From positions 62,001-126,000 of the forward strand of contig NZ_BAFP01000037.1 of NCBI RefSeq assembly GCF_000308455.1: DNA of 64,000 bases, in the 5' to 3' direction. Positions 33,165 to 42,638 of the stretch are shown piece after piece (positions within the stretch are counted from its first letter, which is position 1; every line of letters begins with the position of its first letter). Source of the stretch: Nocardia abscessus NBRC 100374 (GTDB lineage Bacteria; Actinomycetota; Actinomycetes; Mycobacteriales; Mycobacteriaceae). The notes beneath the pieces were generated by a model. The model had not been told where the DNA came from. It worked only from the letters and a program-made list of their open reading frames with translations, and made no database searches. Made by a program: the position numbers and the translations under genes.

Positions 33165-33297
33165 CAACGCGGGTCCCACGCCGTGCCGTCGCGGGTACGT
33201 CGCGCAGGGATTGGAGACCGGGTGGTCTCGCGAGTGCAGGAATGTAGTGCAGCTGGAGGACGTCGGCAAGACCGGACCGCGTGTCGGCCCGAGGCGG

Positions 33298-34521
33298 CTA
33301 CCGCAGCGCGCTGCCCTGTACCCACTGGTCCCAGGGCAGGCCCCAGTCGCCGTTCTGCCAGACCTCCAGCGGGGCGCCGCCGGTGTTGCGGATCTCCACC
33401 ACGTCGCCGGGGACGGAGAAATTGAAGAACCACTGGGCGTTCTCGCCGCTGAGGTTGAGGCACCCGTGCGAGACGTTGGTATTGCCCTGCGCCCACACGG
33501 TGGAGTCGAGTTGGTGCAGGTAGATGCCGTCGGCGCTGATCCGGGTGGCCCAGCCGATGGCCTCCTTGTAGCCGAGGCGGGAATTGATCGGGAGGCCGTA
33601 GGTGGAGGAGTCCATGATCACCGGATTGGCCTTGTCCATCACCGTGTAGATCCCGGGCTGGGTCCAGAACGTGATCGTCTTGCCCGCGACGACCTCGCTG
33701 CCGCCCATGCCCATCGAGGTCGGCATGGTGCGGATCAGCCGCCCGCCGTCGAAGACCTGGATCTGCTTGGTCGCGTCGTCGGCGATGGAGACGTGCGAGG
33801 CGCCGATGGTGAACGTGGTCTCGGTGTCCTCCTGGCCGTAGAGCCCTCGGCCGAGTTCCTGACCGTAGATGTTCGCCGCCACGGTGACCTTGGTGCCCGG
33901 CGTGTAGTACTGCCTCGGACGCCAGCGCGCGTTGCGGTCGTCGAGCCAGTACCAGGAGCCCTGCACAGGCGGGTCGGTGCTGACCGACAGGTGCTTCTCG
34001 GCGGTGGCGCGGTCGGGAATGTCCTCGTCGAAGTGCGCCACCACCACGGTGCCGACGCCGAATGTGCCGCCGTCGGACAGTGGCGTGCCGCCGGTGGTGG
34101 TCAGCGACACCTTCGTCTGGTTGTTCGGCGTCAACGTGGAGAACGTGGCGGTGGTCGGGCCGGTCTTGCCGGTGACGGTCAGCCCTTCCGCGGTGAGGGT
34201 GTAGGTGCGGCCGTAGCCGAGCGGTTCGGTGGGTTTCCAGGCCGTCTTGTCCGGCGTCAGCACCCCGTCGATCACCTTGCCCTGTTCGTTCGTCATGGTG
34301 ACCGAGGTCAGCTGGCCCTCCGTGGCGCTCACCTGCACCGGTGCCAGCGGATCGACCTCGCCCGCGCCGGAGGCGGGTGTGATGGCGATCGGCACGGGCG
34401 CCGAACCGGTGGCTCCGGGTGCGCCATCCGGCGGGGAGGAGGACGAGCACGCCGTCACGATCACCGCCATGACCAGGGCGAACCCGGCTATGACCGTGGA
34501 TCGGACGCGACTGGCCGCCAT
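33298..34521 (-). CDS. L,D-transpeptidase lipoprotein (LdtMt2-like)
   Basis: A 407-residue lipoprotein. The lipobox is VTAC with cysteine 25. Two immunoglobulin-like domains (about 45-140 and 141-245) precede a YkuD catalytic domain (about 248-378). The catalytic motif is SHGCLN with C354 and the partner histidine H336; these numbers and the total length coincide with M. tuberculosis LdtMt2 (408 aa, Cys354, His336). It should form 3-3 cross-links between meso-diaminopimelate residues in peptidoglycan and be a carbapenem target. ATG 34521 follows an AGGAGA site. It is divergent from the LvaB-like operon. Confidence 0.95.
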   Translation of the reverse strand: MAASRVRSTVIAGFALVMAVIVTACSSSSPPDGAPGATGSAPVPIAITPASGAGEVDPLAPVQVSATEGQLTSVTMTNEQGKVIDGVLTPDKTAWKPTEPLGYGRTYTLTAEGLTVTGKTGPTTATFSTLTPNNQTKVSLTTTGGTPLSDGGTFGVGTVVVAHFDEDIPDRATAEKHLSVSTDPPVQGSWYWLDDRNARWRPRQYYTPGTKVTVAANIYGQELGRGLYGQEDTETTFTIGASHVSIADDATKQIQVFDGGRLIRTMPTSMGMGGSEVVAGKTITFWTQPGIYTVMDKANPVIMDSSTYGLPINSRLGYKEAIGWATRISADGIYLHQLDSTVWAQGNTNVSHGCLNLSGENAQWFFNFSVPGDVVEIRNTGGAPLEVWQNGDWGLPWDQWVQGSALR

Positions 34522-34768
34522 GCCTTCTCCTGTTTTCGCCCAGCGCAACGAATGGCGCATCCGCGCCTTGATGTCCCACTCGAAGTCTACCGACCGAGCG
34601 CTTACACAAACCCGTCCGACGAAGGACCCACCGCAGATTCCCAGTTGCCCGGCCGTTTCCTTCCCACGGCAGGTGCGACTGCGCGGCCAAGGGTGACGGC
34701 CGAAAGTACCGATCGGGGCGGCAGCGGTGCGTGCCATGCTGAGGGCCGGAGTCGACCGAGGGGAACGA

Positions 34769-35065
34769 ATGCAGAATCGCCCATCGGCAGCGGAGTTGCT
34801 GGAATCGCTCGCCGAACTGCTCGAGCAGACGCTGCTGCCTGCCCTGCCCGCGGATCTGCAGCACAAGGCGCGGGTCGGGGCCAATCTCGCCAGGATCGTG
34901 CGCAGGGAGATCGAATCGGGCCCCGCCGCGGCGGAGCAGGAGCGTGCGCTGCTCGCCGCGGTGGCCGAGGGGGACGACGAACAACTCTGGAAGGCGCTGG
35001 TTTCCGTGGTGCGGGCCGATCTCGCGATCGCCAAACCCGGGTACGACGCCTGGGCGGGCGAGTGA
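34769..35065 (+). CDS. small DUF6285 (LvaB-like) protein
   Basis: A 98-residue helical protein (MQNRPSAAELLESLAELLEQ) with charged, leucine-rich helices and no catalytic motif. It sits before an APH-like kinase and an acyl-CoA dehydrogenase, overlapping the kinase by GTGA. This composition matches LvaB-LvaA-LvaC of the Pseudomonas levulinate pathway, where the small LvaB protein is needed for the kinase to phosphorylate 4-hydroxyvaleryl-CoA. The same helper role is inferred. GAGGGG lies 5 bp before the ATG. Confidence 0.82.
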   Translation: MQNRPSAAELLESLAELLEQTLLPALPADLQHKARVGANLARIVRREIESGPAAAEQERALLAAVAEGDDEQLWKALVSVVRADLAIAKPGYDAWAGE

Positions 35066-36060
35066 GCGCCGACCTGGCACGCGGTTTGACCGAGTTCCTC
35101 ACGGCGGGGAGCGGCCGGCCGGTGACAGTGTCGAACGTCGAATTCCTCTCCGCGGGCGCTCGCCGCCGGAACGTCGCCTTCGACGCCCATACCGGAAGCG
35201 GGACACGACGCTTGGTCGCGACCATCGTGCCGAGCGCGATCGAACTGGTCCCGGTGGACGTGGAGGCCGCGGTCCGGGAACTCGCGCGCACCCACGGTGT
35301 GCCGGTGCCGCCCGTGGTCGCGATCTGCACCGACAGCGCCTATGCCGGCGGGCCGTTCGTGGTCTCCGAGCGGGTGGACGGAGAGACCGTGCCGCGCCGG
35401 GTGCTACGGCTGACCGAGGCGGCGGACCTCGGCGAACGAGTCGCCGAGCAACTGGGCGAGGCCATGGGGCGCCTGCATGCCATCGACCCGGCGAGCGCGC
35501 CCGCACGGCTGCCCGCGGCGGCCGCCGATCCCGAGCGTCAGCTGAGCGAGGCCCGCGAGCAGGTGCGCGCGCTCTTGGCGGATCGGCCGGTGTTCGCCCT
35601 GGCCCTGCGCTGGCTGGAACGCCACTGCCCACCGCCACCGTCGCGCACGGCGCTGCTGCACACCGACATGCGCAACGGCAACATCGTCGTCGGTCCGGAC
35701 GGTCTGCGCGCGGTGCTCGACTGGGAAGGCGCGCAGCGCCACGGCGACCCGATGCGCGATGTGGCCTGGCCCGCGCTGCGCATGTGGCGCTTCCGCGCGG
35801 ACGAGCGGGAGTTCGGCGGTCTCGCCGGCCGTGCGGCGTTCGTGCGCGGGTACTCCCGCGGGGGCGGCGACTTCGACGAGGACCGGTTCCGCTGGTGGAA
35901 GGTGATGTGCACGCTGGCCTGGGGCGTCGGTCTCGCCGGGCAGGCCGCGGCGCACTCCGACGGCAGCGTGCGCGACATCGTGATGGCGGCCAGCGGCCGC
36001 CGGGTGTCGGAAATCGAATGGGACCTGCTGATGCAGATCCGACCCACTGCGAAAGGTTAG
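35062..36060 (+). CDS. APH-like phosphotransferase (LvaA-like 4-hydroxyacyl-CoA kinase)
   Basis: A 332-residue protein-kinase-like phosphotransferase. The catalytic loop is LLHTDMRNGNIVV (HTD replaces the usual HGD) and the metal-binding motif is VLDWEGAQ. An N-terminal lobe with VATIVPS and FVVSERVDGETVP is present. By neighbourhood it most likely phosphorylates the gamma-hydroxyl of a 4-hydroxyacyl-CoA, as LvaA does, rather than an aminoglycoside. Start GTG 35062 overlaps the DUF6285 stop; the dehydrogenase begins 8 bp after its end, giving a tight three-gene operon. Confidence 0.85.
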   Translation: MSADLARGLTEFLTAGSGRPVTVSNVEFLSAGARRRNVAFDAHTGSGTRRLVATIVPSAIELVPVDVEAAVRELARTHGVPVPPVVAICTDSAYAGGPFVVSERVDGETVPRRVLRLTEAADLGERVAEQLGEAMGRLHAIDPASAPARLPAAAADPERQLSEAREQVRALLADRPVFALALRWLERHCPPPPSRTALLHTDMRNGNIVVGPDGLRAVLDWEGAQRHGDPMRDVAWPALRMWRFRADEREFGGLAGRAAFVRGYSRGGGDFDEDRFRWWKVMCTLAWGVGLAGQAAAHSDGSVRDIVMAASGRRVSEIEWDLLMQIRPTAKG

Positions 36061-36068
36061 ATGCCGCG

Positions 36069-37331
36069 ATGGATTTCGAGCTACCCGCGGAACTGGTCGA
36101 TTACCTGGCCGAACTCGACGCGTTCATCGAACGGGAGATCACGCCGCTCGAGCAGACCGGCGACAATATCCGGTTCTTCGACCACCGCCGCGAGGACGCC
36201 CGCACCGACTGGGAGCGCGGCGGCCTGCCGAACGCGGAATGGGAGGAGTTGCTGGCCGAGGTCCGCAGGCGCGCCGACGCCGCTGGGCACCTGCGCTACG
36301 CGTTCCCGGCGCGATACGGCGGCCGGGACGGCACCAACCTGGGCATGGCCGTGATCCGCGAGCACCTGGCCCGGCGCGGTCTCGGCTTGCACTGCGACCT
36401 GCAGAACGAGCACGCCATCGTGGCCAACAACGTGGGCCTGCTGCTCATGCTCGAATACGGCACGCCCGCGCAGCAGGCGCAGTGGGTGGACGGGTTGGCC
36501 TCGGGGACGAAGTTCTTCGCCTTCGGCATCACCGAGCCCGAGCACGGCTCCGACGCGACCCACATGGAAACCTCGGCGGTCCGCGACGGCGACGGCTGGG
36601 TGATCACCGGACAGAAGACCTGGAACACCGGCGTGCACATCGCCGACGCCGACCTGATCTTCGCGCGCACCTCGGGCGGCCCCGGCGACGCGGCGGGCAT
36701 CACGGCGTTCCTCGTGCCCATCGACGCGCCGGGCTTCGTCGTCGAGGAGTACCTCTGGACCTTCAACATGCCCACCGATCACGCCCGCGTCGCGCTGAAC
36801 GGCGTCCGGGTGCCGGACACCGCCGTCTTCGGCGGCGAAGGACGCGGCCTGGCGGTGGTCCAGCACTTCTTCAACGAGAACCGGATCCGCCAGGCCGCCT
36901 CCAGCCTGGGTGCGGCGCAGTACTGCATCGACGAGTCGGTGGCGTACGCGAAGCAGCGCAAGCCTTTCGGCAAGCCGCTGGCCGCCAACCAGGCGATCCA
37001 ATTCCCCCTGGTGGAACTGCACACCCAGTGCGCGATGCTGCGCGCCCTCATCCACAAGACCGCGTGGTCGATGGACACCTACGGCACGTTCGCGGTCTCC
37101 GAGCAGGTCTCGATGTGCAACTACTGGGCCAACCGGTTGTGCTGCGAGGCCGCCGACCGCGCCATGCAGGTCCACGGCGGCCTCGGCTACTCCAGGCACA
37201 AGCCGTTCGAGCACATCTACCGCCATCACCGGCGCTACCGCATCACCGAGGGCGCCGAGGAGATCCAGATGCGGCGCGTCGCGGGCTACCTGTTCGGCTT
37301 CATGGGAAGCAAGGCGCCCAAAGGAGTGTGA
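36069..37331 (+). CDS. acyl-CoA dehydrogenase (LvaC-like)
   Basis: A 420-residue FAD-dependent acyl-CoA dehydrogenase. The FAD/substrate strand is FGITEPEHGSDATHMET and the adenine-side motif is QVHGGLGYSRHKPFE. The C-terminal YRITEGAEEIQMRR holds the glutamate where the catalytic base is found in medium-chain enzymes. As last gene of the DUF6285-kinase-dehydrogenase operon it likely turns a 4-phosphoacyl-CoA into an enoyl-CoA by loss of phosphate, the reaction of LvaC and mammalian ACAD10/11 (inference from context). Complete; start ATG 36069 with MDFELPAELVDYLAELD. Confidence 0.88.
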   Translation: MDFELPAELVDYLAELDAFIEREITPLEQTGDNIRFFDHRREDARTDWERGGLPNAEWEELLAEVRRRADAAGHLRYAFPARYGGRDGTNLGMAVIREHLARRGLGLHCDLQNEHAIVANNVGLLLMLEYGTPAQQAQWVDGLASGTKFFAFGITEPEHGSDATHMETSAVRDGDGWVITGQKTWNTGVHIADADLIFARTSGGPGDAAGITAFLVPIDAPGFVVEEYLWTFNMPTDHARVALNGVRVPDTAVFGGEGRGLAVVQHFFNENRIRQAASSLGAAQYCIDESVAYAKQRKPFGKPLAANQAIQFPLVELHTQCAMLRALIHKTAWSMDTYGTFAVSEQVSMCNYWANRLCCEAADRAMQVHGGLGYSRHKPFEHIYRHHRRYRITEGAEEIQMRRVAGYLFGFMGSKAPKGV

Positions 37332-37341
37332 CGCGGACGGT

Positions 37342-38016
37342 TCAGAGGCGGCGGATGCGGGCCAGCCACGCGGCGGCGTCGACCTGTCCGGACTCGGAGA
37401 TCTCCAGGTCGGCCGCTTCCTGAGCCACCAGGTCGGTGACTCGTCCGCGGTACCGGGCCTGCCGCAGGTCCTCCACCACCCACCCGTCGCGGAACGACTC
37501 CCGAATCAGTGTGTCGCTGATCCGAGGGCCGAACCCCGGCTCGGTATCGGAGAGTGCGAGCACATGGACAGTGCCGCCCGGCTTGCAGACCGCGTGCAGG
37601 CTGCGGACGTACGCGGCGCGCGCCTCGTCCTCGGTCCCGAAGACATGGAACAGCGCGCTGTCGACGATCGTGTCGAACGCGGGCGCGGAACCGGGCGGGT
37701 CACCGGCGAAATCCGGCCGGTCGCCGAGCGCCAGCGCGTCGGCCACCTCGAACGCGGCGGTGGGCACACCCTGCTCGGCCGCGTTGGCGCGCGCGTACGC
37801 CACCGCACTCGGCGACATATCGATCCCACGCACGTCGTATCCGAGCCTGGTCAGCAGAATCGTGTGCTCACCCGCGCCACAGCCCGGATCGAGCACCCGG
37901 CCGCCGATACCCCCCTCGCGCTCCAGCGCGACGATGGCGGGCTGCGGCTCACCGATCACCCAGGGCGCGGTGTCGTTGTCGTAAACGGTATTCCAGAAAT
38001 CCGCTGGACGAGTCAT
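37342..38016 (-). CDS. class I SAM-dependent methyltransferase
   Basis: A 224-residue methyltransferase of the methyltransf_25/11 type. Motif I is VLDPGCGAGEHTILL (with proline where many have VG), the acidic residue is in VRGIDMSPSAV, and motif IV is DTIVDSALFHVF. The fold resembles thiopurine or tellurite methyltransferase-like small-molecule enzymes (WNTVYDNDTAPWVIGEPQP opening). The substrate is unknown. ATG 38016 fits this conserved opening better than an ATG nine codons upstream. Converges with the acyl-CoA dehydrogenase. Confidence 0.9.
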   Translation of the reverse strand: MTRPADFWNTVYDNDTAPWVIGEPQPAIVALEREGGIGGRVLDPGCGAGEHTILLTRLGYDVRGIDMSPSAVAYARANAAEQGVPTAAFEVADALALGDRPDFAGDPPGSAPAFDTIVDSALFHVFGTEDEARAAYVRSLHAVCKPGGTVHVLALSDTEPGFGPRISDTLIRESFRDGWVVEDLRQARYRGRVTDLVAQEAADLEISESGQVDAAAWLARIRRL

Positions 38017-38189
38017 GCAACCACTGTCCATCCTCAACCCCACTCGAGGTCAACCTGCCACGCCGTCCGAGGCGCTTGTGCCCCCGAACTGTCCCGCACG
38101 CAGACCACGAAGTGTGCGATGCCCTCACCAGGTCTGGGCGAGGTGGGCCGCGTCTGCGTCGGGGCGGCGTGGGTGGGTACGCGCGCGTT

Positions 38190-38354
38190 ATGAGCACACC
38201 GAATGTCGATCCGACGACGGCGGAGTCGATGCAGCAGGACGCGGATTTCGCCGACGAGCACACCAAGCCGACGCACGCCGATGAGCACCCCACCGGAGAA
38301 GAGCTCGAGACCGACGAGTCGACTCCGCGCGGGCACAGCGGATCGGACGAGTAG
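38190..38354 (+). CDS. small acidic, probably disordered protein (54 aa)
   Basis: The frame reads MSTPNVDPTTAESMQQDADF and continues with many Asp, Glu, Thr and His residues and no hydrophobic core. It is unlike surrounding shadow frames in amino-acid make-up and is followed 4 bp later by a strong terminator, which supports a real gene. Function is unknown. TTATG at its start may indicate a leaderless transcript. Confidence 0.55.
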   Translation: MSTPNVDPTTAESMQQDADFADEHTKPTHADEHPTGEELETDESTPRGHSGSDE

Positions 38355-38358
38355 CAGC

Positions 38359-38393
38359 GCGTGGCACGGCCGGTGTACGGGACCGTGCCACGC
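38359..38393. terminator. bidirectional stem-loop terminator
   Basis: Perfect 11-bp arms GCGTGGCACGG and CCGTGCCACGC with a 13-base loop, between the small acidic gene and the convergent glpD. Confidence 0.8.
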
Positions 38394-38400
38394 AACGGAC

Positions 38401-40080
38401 TCAGACGACGGCGACCAGACGGGCCGCGTTCGCGGACTCGTCGTCGGCCGCCTGATTGGCGGCCAGTTCGGCGTGCACCCGCTCGCGGTAGCGGGTGATC
38501 TCGCGCTCGGTGGCGGCGGCGTCCCAGCCGAGGTGAGCGCCGATCAGCCAGGCCACCTCGGGGGCGGCGGCCAGCCCTCGGTCGGCCGCTTCGATGGAGA
38601 CGCGGGTACGGCGGGTGAGCACGTCGTCCAGGTGCAAGGCGCCCTCGTGGGTCACCGCGTACACCGCCTCGGCGCCGAGGTAGCCCGGCGCGCCGGTGAG
38701 CGGCTCGCCCAGTTCGGGCTCGCGGGTGATCAGGTCGAACAGGTCGGTGATCGCCGAGCCGTAACGGCCGAGCAGACGCTGCACCGTCGCCCTCGGCAGG
38801 CCCGCGCGCTGCGCGAGACTGTCCAGGTCGGCGGCGAGTTCCTGATACCCCACCGCCCCGAGGATCGGCAGGTGCTCGGTCACCGAGGGGGCTACCGCCC
38901 GGCCGAGCCCGGCCACCGCCGCGTCCACGACGTCGGCGGCCATTACGCGGTAGGTCGTGTACTTGCCACCCGCGATCACGAACAGCCCGGGCGCCGGTTC
39001 GGCCACTGCGTGCTCGCGCGAGAGCGTCGCGGTGTCGGCCGACGCGCCGGACAGCAGCGGGCGCAGTCCCGCATAGGTGCCGACGATGTCGTCGCGGGTG
39101 AGCGGCTCGCGCACCACCCGGTTGACGTGGTCGAGCAGGTATTGCACGTCGGCGTCACTGGCGGCCGGGTGATCCTTGTCCAGCGCCCAGTCGGTGTCGG
39201 TGGTGCCGATGATCCAGTGCCCGTGCCACGGGATGACGAACAGCACGCTCTTCTCGGTGCGCGTGATCAGGCCGGTGCCCAGGTTCAGCCGGTGGCGTGG
39301 CACCAAGATGTGCACGCCCTTGGACATCCGGACGTGGAACGGGAACTCGACGCCGGTCATCTCGTTCATCTCGTCGGTCCACACGCCGGTCGCGCTGATC
39401 ACCCGCCGCGCGCGCACGGTGTGCACGCGGCCGGTTTCCAGGTCTGTGACCTCCGCGCCGACGACGCGTTCACCATCGCGCAGCAGGGCCGTCACCTTGG
39501 TGCGGGTGAGCACGGTCGCACCGTGCTGTGCCGCGGTGCGCGCGATCGTCATCGTGTGCCTGGCGTCGTCGACTTGCGCGTCGAAGTACCGGATCGCGCC
39601 GGTCAGCGCGTCGTCGCGCAGCGCGGGCGCCAGTTCCAGCGCGCGCGTGCGGGACAGGTGCCGGTGCATCGGCAGCGCGCGGGCGCCGCCGATGGTGTCG
39701 TACAGCGCGACGCCCGCGCCGATGTAGGCGCGCTCCCATACCCGATGCCGTAGCGGCAGCAGGAACGACACCGGGCGCACCAGGTGCGGGGCGAGGCGGT
39801 GCAGCAGCAGGCCGCGTTCCTTCAGCGCCTCCCGCACCAGCCAGAAGTCGAGCTGCTCCAGGTAACGCAGGCCGCCGTGGATGAGTTTGCTGGAGCGGCT
39901 CGAGGTGCCCGCGGCGAAGTCCCTGGCCTCCACCAGGGTCACGGTCAGGCCGCGGGCGGCGGCGTCGAGGGCGGCTCCCGCGCCGACCACGCCCCCGCCG
40001 ATGACGAGCACGTCGATCTCGGCGTCGCCGAGCGAGTTCACCGCGCGGGCGCGGTAGGTAGCGTCCAAACGTGCGGACAC
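38401..40080 (-). CDS. glpD: aerobic glycerol-3-phosphate dehydrogenase
   Basis: A 559-residue FAD enzyme that oxidises sn-glycerol-3-phosphate to dihydroxyacetone phosphate at the membrane and feeds electrons to quinone. The FAD site VLVIGGGVVGAGAALDAAARGL is near the start, followed by the family block SSRSSKLIHGGLRYLE, and GTYAGLRPLL and AGGKYTTYR further on. A DAO_C domain ends the protein. I choose GTG 40080 because AAGGAG lies 8 bp upstream; the longer frame lacks one. It follows glpK on the same strand (50 bp gap), so the two form a glycerol operon. Confidence 0.95.
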   Translation of the reverse strand: MSARLDATYRARAVNSLGDAEIDVLVIGGGVVGAGAALDAAARGLTVTLVEARDFAAGTSSRSSKLIHGGLRYLEQLDFWLVREALKERGLLLHRLAPHLVRPVSFLLPLRHRVWERAYIGAGVALYDTIGGARALPMHRHLSRTRALELAPALRDDALTGAIRYFDAQVDDARHTMTIARTAAQHGATVLTRTKVTALLRDGERVVGAEVTDLETGRVHTVRARRVISATGVWTDEMNEMTGVEFPFHVRMSKGVHILVPRHRLNLGTGLITRTEKSVLFVIPWHGHWIIGTTDTDWALDKDHPAASDADVQYLLDHVNRVVREPLTRDDIVGTYAGLRPLLSGASADTATLSREHAVAEPAPGLFVIAGGKYTTYRVMAADVVDAAVAGLGRAVAPSVTEHLPILGAVGYQELAADLDSLAQRAGLPRATVQRLLGRYGSAITDLFDLITREPELGEPLTGAPGYLGAEAVYAVTHEGALHLDDVLTRRTRVSIEAADRGLAAAPEVAWLIGAHLGWDAAATEREITRYRERVHAELAANQAADDESANAARLVAVV

Positions 40081-40130
40081 AGCGGTATCTCCTTGTTTTG
40101 GGGGGTATCGGGATAAACCGGCGTCGTCCC

Positions 40131-41651
40131 TCACTCGTCGACGTCGATCCAATCGAGGGTGCGGGCGACGGCCTTCTTCCAGCGGGCGTAGCCGCGCTCG
40201 CGCTGCTCGGCCGACCAGGTCGGGCTCCAGCGCCTGGCTTCGTTCCAGTTCTGTTCCAGTTCGTCGGTGTCGCTCCAGAAGCCGACCGCCAGCCCCGCCG
40301 CGTAAGCCGCGCCGAGTGCCGTGGTCTCCGCGACCACCGGCCGCGACACCGGCACGCCGAGGAAGTCGGCCTGCAACTGCATGCACAGCTCGTTGGCGGT
40401 GACGCCGCCGTCCACTCGCAGCACGTCCAGCCGCACGCCGGAATCGGCCTGCATCGCCTCCACCACGTCGCGGGTCTGGTAGCAGATCGATTCCAGGGTC
40501 GCCCGTGCGAGATGGGCGTTGGTGCTGTAGCGGGACAGGCCGACGATCGCGCCGCGCGCGTCCGAACGCCAGTACGGCGCGAACAATCCGGAGAACGCGG
40601 GGACGAAGTACACCCCGCCGTTGTCCTCGGCCTGCCGGGCCAGCGATTCGCTCTGCGCCGCGCCGGAGATGATGCCGAGCTGGTCACGTAGCCACTGCAC
40701 CGCCGAGCCGGTCACCGCGATCGAACCTTCCAGCGCGTACACCGGCTTCTCCGAGCCGAACTGGTAGGCGACCGTGGTCAACAGGCCGTGCTGGGACCGC
40801 ACGATCTCGGTTCCGGTGTTGAGCAGCAGGAAGTTACCGGTGCCGTAGGTGTTCTTCGCCTCGCCGGGGCGGAAGCAGACCTGCCCCACGGTGGCCGCCT
40901 GCTGGTCGCCGAGCACGCCGGACAGCGGGACCGCCCCGCCGAACGGGCCGTCGGGGCGGGTGGTGCCGAAAAGCTCCGAGTTCGCCGAGGGGGCGATCCT
41001 GGGCAGCATCGCGCGCGGCACACCGAACAGCGACAACAGCTCGTCGTCCCAGTCCAGTGTCTCCAGGTCCATCAGCATGGTGCGGCTGGCGTTGGTCGGA
41101 TCGGTGACGTGCACGCCGCCGTCGACTCCGCCGGTCAGCTGCCACAGCAGCCAGGTGTCGGTGGTGCCGAAGAGCGCGTCACCGCGTTCGGCGTCCTCGG
41201 ACACTCCAGGCACGTTGCTCAGGATCCAGCGCAGTTTGCCGCCGGAGAAGTAGGTGGCGGGCGGCAGGCCCGCCTTGCGCCGGATGGTGTCGCCGTGCCC
41301 GGCCCGTTCCAGTTCGGCGGCGATGCGATCGGTGCGGGTGTCCTGCCAGACGATCGCGTTGCAGTACGGCCGCCCGGTCCTGCGGTTCCACACCACCGTG
41401 GTCTCACGCTGATTGGTGACGCCTACCGCGGCGAGGTCGCTCGCGACGAGATCGGCCTTGGTCAGGGTGGACTGGATGACCGCGCGGGTGCGCTCCCAGA
41501 TCTCGGTCGGATCGTGCTCCACCCACCCCGGGCGCGGCAGGATCTGCTGGTGTTCGAGCTGGTGGCGGGCCACCTCGTTGCCGCTGTGGTCGAACACCAT
41601 GAAGCGGGTGCTCGTGGTGCCCTGGTCGATGGCTCCGACGAACTTGCTCAT
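40131..41651 (-). CDS. glpK: glycerol kinase 1
   Basis: A 506-residue FGGY kinase: phosphate loop [10 protein letters not shown], second signature around [10 protein letters not shown] and [15 protein letters not shown], and the adenosine motif [13 protein letters not shown]. It makes glycerol-3-phosphate from glycerol and ATP, the substrate of GlpD encoded just downstream. It is divergent from an IclR regulator across 174 bp that include a 15-bp palindrome. A second kinase gene lies beyond the regulator. Confidence 0.96.
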   Translation of the reverse strand: MSKFVGAIDQGTTSTRFMVFDHSGNEVARHQLEHQQILPRPGWVEHDPTEIWERTRAVIQSTLTKADLVASDLAAVGVTNQRETTVVWNRRTGRPYCNAIVWQDTRTDRIAAELERAGHGDTIRRKAGLPPATYFSGGKLRWILSNVPGVSEDAERGDALFGTTDTWLLWQLTGGVDGGVHVTDPTNASRTMLMDLETLDWDDELLSLFGVPRAMLPRIAPSANSELFGTTRPDGPFGGAVPLSGVLGDQQAATVGQVCFRPGEAKNTYGTGNFLLLNTGTEIVRSQHGLLTTVAYQFGSEKPVYALEGSIAVTGSAVQWLRDQLGIISGAAQSESLARQAEDNGGVYFVPAFSGLFAPYWRSDARGAIVGLSRYSTNAHLARATLESICYQTRDVVEAMQADSGVRLDVLRVDGGVTANELCMQLQADFLGVPVSRPVVAETTALGAAYAAGLAVGFWSDTDELEQNWNEARRWSPTWSAEQRERGYARWKKAVARTLDWIDVDE

Positions 41652-41782
41652 CGCGGTCCTTTCGGAAGTGCTGCCGGAGAGCTCGAACACCGCTGAGCCT
41701 CCCGTTCACCCCGCAGGCCGCGAACGCGACCGTGCGTGTCTCGGAAATTACGGCGGAATGTCCGACCCGGATACGGCTCCCG

Positions 41783-41797
41783 TTCGACATTGTCGAA
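41783..41797. promoter_or_regulatory. 15-bp palindrome, probable IclR/GylR operator
   Basis: TTCGACATTGTCGAA (7-bp arms, single central T) lies 28 bp before the IclR start and about 130 bp before glpK1, in their shared divergent promoter region. It is the best operator candidate for the regulator. Confidence 0.65.
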
Positions 41798-41825
41798 TCG
41801 CGCCGCAGGCGATAGGTTTCCCGGC

Positions 41826-42590
41826 ATGCCGGGCGCGATCCAATCGATCGAGCGGGCGGCGGCCGTCCTGCGGCTGCTGGCCCGCGGCTCCGGGCGCCTC
41901 GGCGTCGGCGACATCGCGGGCGCGCTCGAGCTGCCGAAGCCGACCGCGCACGGCATCCTGCGCACGCTGCTGGGTGTCGGCTTCGTCGAGCAGGACCCGG
42001 CGACCGGCAAATACCGACTCGGTGCGGCGCTGCTGCATCTGGGCACCAGCTACCTCGACGCGAACGAGTTGCGCTCCCGCGCGATCAACTGGGCCGACGC
42101 GCTGGCGGCGCGCACCGGCGAGTCCGTGCGGATCGGCGCTCCGATGGACGGTGCGGTGGTCGTGGTCCACCACGTGTTCCGGCCGGACAACACCGAACAG
42201 GCGCTGGAACTCGGCGAGCTCCTGCCGCCGCACGCCACCGCGCTGGGCAAGGTCCTGCTCGCCTACGACACCGACTTGGCCGATACGGTGCGCCGCGGGG
42301 AACTGGCCCCGCTCACGCACCGCACCCTGGTCGACCGTGCCGCGCTAACCAAGGCGCTCGGCGGTGTCCGGCAGGCCGGATGGGCCGGCGACACCGAGGA
42401 ATTCCGGACGGGGGAGGCGGGCATCGCGGCGCCGATCCGGGCGCCCGGCGGCCTGGTGGTCGGCGCCATCGGCATCACCGGCGCGGTCGACCGGCTCTGC
42501 GACGCTCAGTGGCGGCACCGGTCCGCGCTGGTCGGTCACGTGCTCGACGCCGCTCGCGCCGTGTCGAGGGATCTCGGTGCGGGCCGCTGA
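41826..42590 (+). CDS. IclR-family regulator of glycerol genes (GylR-like)
   Basis: A 254-residue IclR protein: winged helix at residues 1-65 (IQSIERAAAVLRLLARGSG, LELPKPTAHGILRTLL) and a GAF-like effector domain (about 80-250, with LPPHATALGKVLLAY and GIAAPIRAPGGLVVGAIGI). It sits between two glycerol kinase genes, an arrangement like GylR of Streptomyces, which represses glycerol genes until glycerol or glycerol-3-phosphate appears. The same role is inferred. ATG 41826 gives the conserved opening; an upstream in-frame ATG adds 30 non-family residues. Confidence 0.92.
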   Translation: MPGAIQSIERAAAVLRLLARGSGRLGVGDIAGALELPKPTAHGILRTLLGVGFVEQDPATGKYRLGAALLHLGTSYLDANELRSRAINWADALAARTGESVRIGAPMDGAVVVVHHVFRPDNTEQALELGELLPPHATALGKVLLAYDTDLADTVRRGELAPLTHRTLVDRAALTKALGGVRQAGWAGDTEEFRTGEAGIAAPIRAPGGLVVGAIGITGAVDRLCDAQWRHRSALVGHVLDAARAVSRDLGAGR

Positions 42591-42638
42591 CCTCCGTCCG
42601 GCCTACGACCGGCGGATTTCGACCAGGAGCAGCCGAGC

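Noticed and set aside
34944..35061. Extended frame that would place the start of the acyl-CoA dehydrogenase far upstream
   Set aside because: The frame overlaps the DUF6285 and kinase genes; only from ATG 36069 does the sequence match the dehydrogenase family.
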